19,354 nucleotides of DNA, from assembly GCA_018677115.1 (NCBI GenBank), contig JAHHOC010000263.1, positions 1-19,354 on the forward strand. Direction: 5' to 3'. The notes beneath the pieces were generated by a model that was not told the DNA's origin, did no database searches, and saw only the letters and a program-made list of their open reading frames with translations. The first letter of the stretch is position 1. Each line of letters begins with the position of its first letter. This document shows positions 1 through 6,673 of this stretch, in pieces. The DNA comes from Arenicella sp. (lineage in GTDB: Bacteria; Pseudomonadota; Gammaproteobacteria; Arenicellales; Arenicellaceae). The translations under genes and the position numbers were made by a program.

Positions 1-157
1 GATCAACATGGTCACCGACAGTAATGACTGGAGTTCCTGGAGCCTGGTGTTCGATGCCAAAGACATCGCTCAAGGCCCGATCGCGCGAATCAAGTTGCCG
101 CATCGGGTGCCGGCTGGTTTCCACGGTCTTTGGGCAAGGGGCGAAGAGCTGTATTGA
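1..157 (+). CDS. Carotenoid oxygenase family protein, C-terminal end (partial)
   Basis: An open frame enters from the left edge (first full codon at base 2) and gives 51 codons before TGA at 155-157. The translated tail includes VFDAKDIAQGPIARIKLPHR followed by VPAGFHGLWARG. This is the characteristic end of carotenoid cleavage dioxygenases and lignostilbene dioxygenases: a last propeller strand with LDA-x-D-x-x-x-GP-A, then PHRVP-x-GFHG-x-W. In the family, the histidine of GFHG is one of the four histidines that bind the catalytic Fe(II). The enzymes cleave C=C bonds of carotenoids, apocarotenoids or stilbenes with O2. The gene ends 25 nt before the downstream amidohydrolase on the same strand, so the two may be co-transcribed. 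The substrate cannot be told from this fragment. The family call is confident despite the short length because the motif is distinctive. Confidence 0.85.
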   Translation, partial: INMVTDSNDWSSWSLVFDAKDIAQGPIARIKLPHRVPAGFHGLWARGEELY

Positions 158-182
158 TGTTCACCACGGCAAAATAAGAGTG

Positions 183-1913
183 ATGACCAAAAACATTGTT
201 TTACTTGCCAGGCTATCATTATTGTTACTGGTTCTGGTTCTGTACGGTTGTGGTGATCAGCAGGTCGCTGGTGGCAATAATGCCTCCGCAGACGACCCGG
301 CCACTACCGTATTTGCAAACGGCGACATCATTACCATGGATGATTTGATACCGGATGTCGAAGCGGTTGCCGTACGCGATGGCATAATTCTCGCGGTCGG
401 AACCCTGCAGGATGTGCAGCAGCAGGCGGGCAGCAACATTACCATGGTGGATTTAGAAGGCCTCACGCTGTTACCTGGCCTGATAGATGCCCACGGTCAT
501 GTCAGCTATACATCGCTCAACCTGGCCGCAGCCAACATATCTTCCCCACCGGTCGGGTCTGCCGAAAACATTGACGATGTTGTCAGCATACTCCGCGAAC
601 AAGGCGATAAAACAGCGGAGGTTGAATGGATCACGGGCTGGGGCTACGACGATTCGTTATTGAACGAGCAACGCCATCCAACCCGTGAAGACCTGGATCG
701 TGTCTCGACCGAGCGGCCGGTAGCAATCCGTCACGTATCAGGCCACTTTATGAGCTGCAACAGCAAATGCCTTGAACTTGCCGGTATCACTGCCGAAATG
801 GAGGATCCGCCAGGCGGTATTATCCGGCGGATGAAGGACGGAAACGAACCGGATGGCGTGTTGGAGGAAACCGCCATGACCCCCCTGTACGCGGTATTCC
901 CACGACCAGACAAAGCAACGCGTCTTGAACTGTTGAAGCAAGCACAGCAGTACTATGCCAGCTACGGCATCACCACTGTCCAGGACGGTGCTGCGCAAAT
1001 GGAAGAAGTGGAGTTGTTACGTGAAGCGGCAGCTGAGGGATTACTGTATCTGGACATCGTGGCTTATCCGTATGTGGCGTTTCTTGATGGCAATCTTGAT
1101 CAGGTAAAACCGACGCGCGCATACGACAACCATTTTCGTGTTGGCGGTTTGAAGTTAGTGCTGGATGGTTCGCCACAAGGCAAGACGGCATGGCTAACCA
1201 AACCCTATAAGCATCCTCCGCATGGCCAGGATGCCGACTATGTTGGTTACCCGACGCTGCAGGACGAACAGGTGAATAACTACGTAGAGCATGCCTTCGC
1301 CAACAGCATTCCTTTATTGGCGCACGCAAACGGGGACGCCGCTGCAGATCAAATGATCCGCGCAGTAACCGCAGCCAATCAAACGCATGGCAATGCTGAT
1401 CGACGTTCGGTAATGATTCATGCGCAAACCGCCCGGGAAGACCAGATTGACGCGATGCTCGAACAAAATATTATGCCCTCGTATTTTTCAGCGCATACCT
1501 TTTACTGGGGAGACTGGCACCGCGATTCGGTATTTGGTGAAGAGCGCGCGTCCCGCATCAGCCCTCTACGCAGCAGTGCCGACAAGGGGCTACGCTACAC
1601 CACCCACAATGACACACCGATTGTGCCGCCGGATATGATGCGCCTGCTATGGGCATCGGTGAACAGGATAACCCGCAGCGGCCAAGTGCTGGGCGTGGAG
1701 CAACGTGCTACCGTGATGGAAGCCCTGCGGTCGATGACTATCGATGCAGCGTATCAGTATTTTGAGGAAGATTCGAAAGGCAGTATTGCCCCGGGTAAGC
1801 TGGCCGATCTGGTGATATTGTCGGGCAACCCGTTAAAGGTAGACGCAATGACACTGAAGGACATCGAGGTGTTAGAGACGATCAAGGAAGGTGCCGTCAT
1901 TTATCGAAAATGA
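183..1913 (+). CDS. YtcJ-like metal-dependent amidohydrolase, predicted lipoprotein
   Basis: The product has 576 residues and belongs to the amidohydrolase family 3 (YtcJ-like) group, which hydrolyses amide or related bonds at a metal centre. An N-terminal hydrophobic segment (residues 5-20) leads to LYGC with Cys23, a lipobox, so the protein is probably anchored in the envelope. Tyr at -2 of the lipobox is unusual. Metal-site candidates are His104 and His106 (DAHGH), Lys324 (KLVLDGS), His381 (AHANGD), His413 (MIHAQ) and Asp477 (THND). The C-terminal GSIAPGKLADLVIL (residues 533-546) is the usual closing strand of the composite beta-sandwich. ATG at 183 is chosen because it directly precedes the signal peptide; the open frame upstream overlaps the carotenoid-oxygenase end and shows no homology. 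GTG at 180 is an alternative. The stop overlaps the next gene by 4 bp (ATGA). Substrate unknown. Confidence 0.88.
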   Translation: MTKNIVLLARLSLLLLVLVLYGCGDQQVAGGNNASADDPATTVFANGDIITMDDLIPDVEAVAVRDGIILAVGTLQDVQQQAGSNITMVDLEGLTLLPGLIDAHGHVSYTSLNLAAANISSPPVGSAENIDDVVSILREQGDKTAEVEWITGWGYDDSLLNEQRHPTREDLDRVSTERPVAIRHVSGHFMSCNSKCLELAGITAEMEDPPGGIIRRMKDGNEPDGVLEETAMTPLYAVFPRPDKATRLELLKQAQQYYASYGITTVQDGAAQMEEVELLREAAAEGLLYLDIVAYPYVAFLDGNLDQVKPTRAYDNHFRVGGLKLVLDGSPQGKTAWLTKPYKHPPHGQDADYVGYPTLQDEQVNNYVEHAFANSIPLLAHANGDAAADQMIRAVTAANQTHGNADRRSVMIHAQTAREDQIDAMLEQNIMPSYFSAHTFYWGDWHRDSVFGEERASRISPLRSSADKGLRYTTHNDTPIVPPDMMRLLWASVNRITRSGQVLGVEQRATVMEALRSMTIDAAYQYFEEDSKGSIAPGKLADLVILSGNPLKVDAMTLKDIEVLETIKEGAVIYRK

Positions 1914-3649
1914 TCCCAAATCGATTTAGTCAAATCTGCGCGCTGCTCCTTTGCGCGGTAGCGAGTGCCTGTAGCAGTGACCGCCCTGTTGAAGGATCGA
2001 CAGAGAGCGCCGAGGTAACGGTCTTTACTGCTGCCAAAATAATAACCATGCAGGCCGAGCGTCCGCTGGCAACTGCGGTAGCCGTAGAGGACGGCAATAT
2101 TATTGCGGTTGGTGATGTAGACTCAATTAAAGCCAACTTGGCAAAACACAGCTTGAAGATTGACCGGCGCTTCGACGACAAGATCATGATGCCCGGCCTG
2201 ATCGAGAATCATCTGCATCCGACGCTGGCCGGAATACTGTTTCCAACTGAATTTATCACCCCCTATGACTGGCAATTGCCGGGACGCAATATTAAAGGTG
2301 TGCAGGGGCGCGACAGTTATCTGCAGCGCCTGACGCAAGCTGAGGCAGCGATCACAGACCCCACAGAGATGCTGATCAGCTGGGGCTATCACCAATATTT
2401 CCATGGCCAACTCACTCGGGCAGATATTGACAGAATATCTGACAGTCGGCCGATTATTGTCTGGCAACGCTCCTTCCATGAAATAATCGTCAACACCCCG
2501 GCACTTGAAGCACTCGGTATCACGGCAGAGGAATTCGCGGGGCATCCGGCGATAGACTTCAATGATGGTCACTTCTGGGAGTTGGGCCTGTTTGCTATCT
2601 TTCCCAGGCTGGCGCCGATCGTGCTTAACCCTGCCCGGTTTAATAAGGGCGTTCTTGATGGCTTTTTACATGCGCAGATGAACGGTATAACTACCGTGGC
2701 GGATCAAGGGTCACCGCTGTTCGATCTGGAAATGGAGCTCAACTCGATTAATAGCGTGTTGCACGAAAACGAACTGCCATTAAGAATGTTTATGGTGGGC
2801 AACGGCAAAACATTGGCAACAGAGAGCTATCAGGCGGCGTTACAGATTTTGGACGCATTGCCGCAACGCAACTCTGCACACGTTCAATTTTTACCGAAAC
2901 AGGTAAAGTTACTTGCCGACGGGGCGTTCTATTCGCAATTAATGCAGATGGAAGGTGGTTATCTTGATGGTCACGAGGGCGAATGGATCATGCCACCTGA
3001 AGACCTGAAAGCTGCTGCACAGGTCTATTGGCCGGCCGGCTACCAGTTGCATATTCATGTTAACGGCGATAAAGGCTTAAACGAAGTGCTGAAGCTGGTA
3101 GAGAATTTGCAGGCCGAATTTCCCCGTACCGATCACCAGACAGTGTTGCATCATTACGGCTACTCAGGCGCCGATCATGCTGAGCGCATAGCCGCACTGG
3201 GCATTTCGGTGTCGGCTAATCCATTTTACCTGTGGGCTTTGGGTGATAAGTACTCGGAAACAGGCCTGGGCCCTGATCGCGCTCACTACATCACCCGCCT
3301 GGGCGACCTTGAACGCAACGGCGTTTCGGTGTCCTTCCATTCCGACTTGCCCATGGCACCAGCTTCACCCCTCGCACTGGCTGGCATTGCCGCATCGCGC
3401 ATCACTGCACAAGGGAATTTACTGGCCGCCGATGAGAGAATGTCGGTAGATGCGGCGCTACGCGGTATCACCATCGAAGCGGCACGTGCAATTCAGCTGC
3501 AGGAAAAAATCGGTTCTATCGAGGCAGGCAAATTAGCCGACTTCACCATTCTCGAGCAGGACCCTTATTTGACTGAACCAGAAAACTTCAAGAACATAGG
3601 AATTTCAGCTACGGTGGTGGGCGGAAAAGTATACGCGTCCCCTGAGTAA
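1910..3649 (+). CDS. Second YtcJ-like amidohydrolase, predicted lipoprotein
   Basis: A 579-residue paralogue of the preceding gene, with the same domain order. The signal peptide ends in ASAC with Cys21, followed by Ser at +2, which in Gram-negatives favours outer-membrane sorting. Metal-site candidates are His101 and His103 (ENHLH), Lys333 (VKLLADG), His383 (HIHVNGD), His415 (VLHHYG) and Asp479 (FHSD). GSIEAGKLADFTIL (residues 535-548) closes the beta-sandwich. All expected ligands are present, so it should be catalytically competent. The start codon overlaps the stop of the upstream gene in ATGA, indicating translational coupling. Sequence between the ligands differs clearly from its neighbour (for example SWGYHQYFHGQ against GWGYDDSLLNEQ), so this is an old duplication and the two probably act on different or sequential substrates. 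It ends 31 bp before a convergent gene, with no clear terminator between. Confidence 0.87.
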   Translation: MIPNRFSQICALLLCAVASACSSDRPVEGSTESAEVTVFTAAKIITMQAERPLATAVAVEDGNIIAVGDVDSIKANLAKHSLKIDRRFDDKIMMPGLIENHLHPTLAGILFPTEFITPYDWQLPGRNIKGVQGRDSYLQRLTQAEAAITDPTEMLISWGYHQYFHGQLTRADIDRISDSRPIIVWQRSFHEIIVNTPALEALGITAEEFAGHPAIDFNDGHFWELGLFAIFPRLAPIVLNPARFNKGVLDGFLHAQMNGITTVADQGSPLFDLEMELNSINSVLHENELPLRMFMVGNGKTLATESYQAALQILDALPQRNSAHVQFLPKQVKLLADGAFYSQLMQMEGGYLDGHEGEWIMPPEDLKAAAQVYWPAGYQLHIHVNGDKGLNEVLKLVENLQAEFPRTDHQTVLHHYGYSGADHAERIAALGISVSANPFYLWALGDKYSETGLGPDRAHYITRLGDLERNGVSVSFHSDLPMAPASPLALAGIAASRITAQGNLLAADERMSVDAALRGITIEAARAIQLQEKIGSIEAGKLADFTILEQDPYLTEPENFKNIGISATVVGGKVYASPE

Positions 3650-3680
3650 GAATCGTTGGCATCGATCCAAGTCGTTACAT

Positions 3681-4448
3681 TTATCCACGCTTGGCACCTG
3701 AGATTCTGTCTTTGAATCCCTGCAGTTTTTGTTTGGCATAATCCTGCTGCAACGACCAGCTCTGCACTTTGAACTCATGCTCGACCATCTTCTGGTGCTG
3801 TGTTTCCGCAGCCGACAACTTCAGGCTTTGCTTGGTTTTTTCAACCAGTTCGCGCGGCACCCCGGCCAGTGAGGAGGCGAGTTCATACGCGGCCTGGCGC
3901 AATTCGTCCGGCTCTACACAATCCAGCGCCAGGCCCTTTTCAACTGCCTGCTGCCCACGGATAACCTGGCCAAATACCAGCGCAGCCACCGATTGTTCCC
4001 AATTGAGGTATTTTTGCAGCATCCAGGAATGCCCGCCCCCGCAATGAATCCCCAGTTGCATGAAGCGGGTGTCAAACATTGCGTGTGGCGTGACAAGCCT
4101 GACATCACAGGCCAGCACCAGATTCATGCCAGCCCCTACCGCTGCACCCTGAACTGCCGCAATGGTCGGAAGCGGACTGTCTGCGACAGCCAGGAAACCG
4201 GCATAAATATCATTGAGTAACTCCGCTTCGCCGGACTGTGCCTGCATCAATTCGTCCAGCGAGCCACCGGCGCAGAAAGACTTGCCCTCCGCCGCAACAA
4301 TAATGGCGTTTACCTGCGGAGTTGCCTCAGCAGTTGCCACAGCCTCGCCAAGCGCGGTGCTGGAAGCAAAATCGAGCACATTACGTTTATCCGGATTGCT
4401 TAGAATTATTTCGGCAATATGGCCTTTGATATTCAGGTCGACTGGCAT
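3681..4448 (-). CDS. Crotonase-fold protein (enoyl-CoA hydratase/isomerase family), non-canonical active site
   Basis: The 255-residue product has the crotonase fold: SFCAGGSLDEL (57-67) and AAVQGAAVGAGMNL (97-110) supply the CoA-binding and oxyanion-hole segments, and CDVRLVTPHAMF (114-125) is the typical strand after them. By manual alignment with E. coli and rat crotonase, the two catalytic glutamates (E144 and E164 in rat) fall on Phe129 and Ala155. So it is unlikely to be a standard enoyl-CoA hydratase. It could be an isomerase, a hydrolase or another crotonase-superfamily enzyme. The start is set at ATG 4448, six codons inside the longest frame (TTG at 4466), because AGAGGA lies 5 nt upstream of it. 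The gene diverges from the acyl-CoA dehydrogenase genes across a 116-bp control region and is convergent with the amidohydrolases. The exact reaction is not known. Confidence 0.85.
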   Translation of the reverse strand: MPVDLNIKGHIAEIILSNPDKRNVLDFASSTALGEAVATAEATPQVNAIIVAAEGKSFCAGGSLDELMQAQSGEAELLNDIYAGFLAVADSPLPTIAAVQGAAVGAGMNLVLACDVRLVTPHAMFDTRFMQLGIHCGGGHSWMLQKYLNWEQSVAALVFGQVIRGQQAVEKGLALDCVEPDELRQAAYELASSLAGVPRELVEKTKQSLKLSAAETQHQKMVEHEFKVQSWSLQQDYAKQKLQGFKDRISGAKRG

Positions 4449-4453
4449 TTTGG

Positions 4454-4459
4454 TCCTCT
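4454..4459 (-). promoter_or_regulatory. Shine-Dalgarno site that fixes the crotonase start
   Basis: On the minus strand the sequence reads AGAGGACCAAAATG. The AGAGGA is 5 nt before ATG 4448 and lies inside the longer TTG-initiated reading frame, which has no comparable site of its own. Confidence 0.7.
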
Positions 4460-4468
4460 TTGACAAGC

Positions 4469-4487
4469 AACTCCCGAAACGGGAGTT
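4469..4487. repeat. Perfect 8-bp stem hairpin in the divergent intergenic region
   Basis: AACTCCCG (4469-4476), loop AAA, CGGGAGTT (4480-4487) is a perfect inverted repeat. On the plus strand it continues TTGC, TATTT, giving a weak intrinsic-terminator look. That would stop antisense readthrough from the amidohydrolase side before the acyl-CoA dehydrogenase gene. On the minus strand it lies in the crotonase leader just before the Shine-Dalgarno site, with no U-tract. It overlaps a PsrA-like motif, so the symmetry may instead reflect protein binding. Confidence 0.6.
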
Positions 4488-4489
4488 TT
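4476..4489. promoter_or_regulatory. PsrA-like operator candidate
   Basis: The sequence GAAAC-GGGA-GTTTT fits nine of ten defined positions of the pattern reported for the TetR-family fatty-acid regulator PsrA of pseudomonads, [GC]AAAC-N2-4-GTTT[GC]. It lies between genes for an acyl-CoA dehydrogenase and a crotonase, the kind of targets PsrA controls. Relative to the TATAAT at 4515 it would sit at about -50 to -38 for the plus gene and in the leader of the minus gene. No psrA gene is visible in the window, and the site overlaps a hairpin, so this is tentative. Confidence 0.3.
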
Positions 4490-4512
4490 GCTATTTAGTA
4501 GCTGATTAATTC

Positions 4513-4520
4513 ATTATAAT
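4513..4520. promoter_or_regulatory. Palindromic -10 region for divergent transcription
   Basis: ATTATAAT is its own reverse complement and contains a perfect TATAAT on both strands. It lies 45 bp before the acyl-CoA dehydrogenase start and 65 bp before the crotonase start in the other direction. No good -35 box lies 16-18 bp away on either strand, so an activator may be needed or one direction may be false. Confidence 0.4.
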
Positions 4521-4564
4521 CGATCCCGTTATCCTAATCTCGAATCCAATCTCAGCTAATTTCA

Positions 4565-5695
4565 ATGCTGCAATTTGACCCGGTTCAACTACCAGACTCC
4601 AGCCACGCGCTGCGTGATGAAATTCGTCAGTTCCTGGCCGCCAACATGCCATCGGGACACCGGCCCAATTCGGATTTTTTGTCCGGCCACAATCCACAGT
4701 TTTCTGAATTGCTGGGCACGCATGGCTACATCTGCATGAATATTCCGGTTGAATACGGTGGCGGTGGGCGTAGTTTTTTCGACCGTTATGTAGTTGCAGA
4801 GGAACTGCTGGCTGCCGGTGCCCCGGTATCGGCACACTGGTTCAGTGACCGTCAGTTCGCGCCAGTGCTGATGCAGATAGGCACTGAGCAGCAGCGCAAA
4901 AAATATTTGCCTGATATGTGCGCCGGAAAATCCTATTTCTCGATTGGCATGAGTGAACCAAACTCCGGTTCAGATTTAGCGGCCATCAGGACTTCAGCAA
5001 CCAAAGTAGACGGCGGGTGGCGTGTCAATGGCACCAAACTCTGGACTACATATGCGCATCTTAATCACTACATGATTGCACTTGTACGCACGGCACCAGT
5101 GTCGGAAAACCGTCATCACGGTATGTCGCAATTACTGATTGACCTGCATGATGACAGTGTCGATATCCGCCCGATAAAAAACATGGGTGGCGATGAAGAC
5201 TTTAACGAAGTGGTATTCAATGACACTTACGTACCGGACGAAGACGTCATTGGTGAAATAGGTAACGGCTGGAATCAATGTACTGCGGAACTTGGCTACG
5301 AGCGCAGCGGTTCGGAGCGTTTCCTGTCCACCTTCCGTGTGTACATAGAATTCCTCAAGCTGTTCACCGACCCGCCGAATGATTTACAGGCCGCCGCCAT
5401 AGGCCGCATCGCCAGCAATATAATGGCGCTAAGGCGCATGTCGCTGTCCGTCGTTGGAATGCTGGAAGCCGGCAAAATGCCTTCGATTGAGGCCGCCCTG
5501 GTCAAGGAACTGGGTAATAACTTCGAGAAAATCATGCCCGAAATCGCCAGGCTTGCGGCGCCATTGGATGCCGACAAAACAGAATTTAACAGAACTTACC
5601 GGGAGAGCATCTTGCTCTCGCCTTCGACCACACTACGTGGCGGCACCCGGGAAATATTGCGCGGTGTTATCGCGCGCGGGCTTGGCCTGAGATAG
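4565..5695 (+). CDS. Acyl-CoA dehydrogenase, large (catalytic) subunit
   Basis: The 376-residue product is a full-length FAD-dependent acyl-CoA dehydrogenase, which introduces an alpha-beta double bond into acyl-CoA. Segments in order: N-terminal helical domain; SIGMSEPNSGSDLAAIRTSA (126-145), the family signature near the flavin; GGWRVNGTKLWTTYA (150-164); helical C-terminal domain ending RGGTREILRGVIARGLGL (358-375). The glutamate at the MCAD-type position (YEGT) is absent: RGGT stands there. A candidate base is Glu246 in LGYERSG, the helix position used by isovaleryl-CoA dehydrogenase and by mycobacterial ChsE-type enzymes. The RGGT-x-EI-x-x-x-IA-x-x-GLGL ending is typical of those heteromeric, often steroid- or branched-substrate enzymes. 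The next gene begins 2 nt after the stop and encodes a shorter partner. ATG 4565 has no clear Shine-Dalgarno site. Confidence 0.92.
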   Translation: MLQFDPVQLPDSSHALRDEIRQFLAANMPSGHRPNSDFLSGHNPQFSELLGTHGYICMNIPVEYGGGGRSFFDRYVVAEELLAAGAPVSAHWFSDRQFAPVLMQIGTEQQRKKYLPDMCAGKSYFSIGMSEPNSGSDLAAIRTSATKVDGGWRVNGTKLWTTYAHLNHYMIALVRTAPVSENRHHGMSQLLIDLHDDSVDIRPIKNMGGDEDFNEVVFNDTYVPDEDVIGEIGNGWNQCTAELGYERSGSERFLSTFRVYIEFLKLFTDPPNDLQAAAIGRIASNIMALRRMSLSVVGMLEAGKMPSIEAALVKELGNNFEKIMPEIARLAAPLDADKTEFNRTYRESILLSPSTTLRGGTREILRGVIARGLGLR

Positions 5696-5697
5696 TT

Positions 5698-6648
5698 ATG
5701 AGCAGCGAACTACAACAGATCATGGTCGAAAGTACCGAAAGAATATTCTCCGATACTGTCGACAAAAAGCTGCTGGACGCAGTCGAATCCGGCGAGTTTC
5801 CACAACAGTTGTGGAAGTTGATTTGCGAGAACGGTTTTCATTTGCTGGCCACCACGGACAGCGGGGCTGATCTGGCAGACGCGTTTGCCGTTTTGCGTGT
5901 TGCCGGGCGCTATGCTGTACCGATCCCGTTGGCTGAAGTGCTGCTCGGCAACCGTTGGTTAGATGGGTCCGACGATAATCTTATATCTATTGGAGAGCGC
6001 TCCGGCGACCGGACGCTGACCGTGCCATGGGCGCAACAAGCCGCGCGCTGTCTTGCGGTGACCCCGGACAACAGGGTTTTTGAAATAAGTGACTACCAAT
6101 CGACCTCAGGGCGTAACATCGCTTTTGAACCGCGCGACACTCTGAGCGGGAATTTCACCGAGATCAAAACGGATGACGATGCTTATGAGCTGATGGCCCT
6201 GTCACGATTGAGCCTGGCCAGTGGCGCGCTCAACCGTGTATTGGAACTGACCATCCAGTATGTGGGTGAGAGAGAGCAGTTTGGCCGCCCCATTGCCAAG
6301 TTCCAGGCTGTGCAACACAATCTGGCAGTTGCCGCCGCAGAAGTAGCAGCCGCCACCCGCGCTTGTGACGGCGCGGTTGAAGCCATAGGAGAAGAGAGGT
6401 TCGTACTCGAAGTTGCCGCCGGTAAAGGCCGCGTTGGCGAAGCCATAACAGTGGTCACAGAAATAGTGCATCAATTGCATGGCGCAATGGGCTTTACCCA
6501 TGAACATCAATTACATCACTTTACCCGCCGGCTGTGGTCGTGGCGCGAGGAATTTGGCGGCGAGAGTTATTGGCAATCGCGCCTGGGCCACCACTTGCAT
6601 TCCCTTGGTGCTGACTCGGTGTGGGATTTTATTGCCTCCGCAAAATAA
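5698..6648 (+). CDS. Acyl-CoA dehydrogenase, small subunit
   Basis: The 316-residue product is shorter than normal acyl-CoA dehydrogenases (about 380) and has a reduced middle domain without the SEP-x-x-GSD flavin signature. The C-terminal domain is clear: YVGEREQFGRPIAKFQAVQH (188-207), with Arg192 and Phe195 at flavin-contact positions, and HGAMGFTHEHQLHHFTRR (261-278). The latter resembles the GG-x-GFTWEH-x-LHL-x-x-RR pattern of the second subunit of mycobacterial FadE heterotetramers. There is no glutamate at the position matching Glu246 of the upstream protein. This suggests a structural or flavin-sharing partner in an alpha2-beta2 complex, with the active site supplied by the large subunit. 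It starts 2 nt after the large-subunit stop (TAG-TT-ATG), so translation is coupled. The general family is sure; the partnership is inferred from gene order and missing residues. Confidence 0.9.
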   Translation: MSSELQQIMVESTERIFSDTVDKKLLDAVESGEFPQQLWKLICENGFHLLATTDSGADLADAFAVLRVAGRYAVPIPLAEVLLGNRWLDGSDDNLISIGERSGDRTLTVPWAQQAARCLAVTPDNRVFEISDYQSTSGRNIAFEPRDTLSGNFTEIKTDDDAYELMALSRLSLASGALNRVLELTIQYVGEREQFGRPIAKFQAVQHNLAVAAAEVAAATRACDGAVEAIGEERFVLEVAAGKGRVGEAITVVTEIVHQLHGAMGFTHEHQLHHFTRRLWSWREEFGGESYWQSRLGHHLHSLGADSVWDFIASAK

Positions 6649-6673
6649 TTTGTTGTAAAGCTGAGACCCTGTT

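Noticed and set aside
24..182. N-terminal extension of the first amidohydrolase from ATG 24
   Set aside because: The extra 53 residues overlap, in another frame, the well-supported carotenoid oxygenase end and place the lipoprotein signal peptide inside the protein. ATG 183 is the sensible start.
3656..3670. TTGG-CATCGAT-CCAA as a terminator between the convergent amidohydrolase and crotonase genes
   Set aside because: The stem is only 4 bp and there is no T-run on either side.
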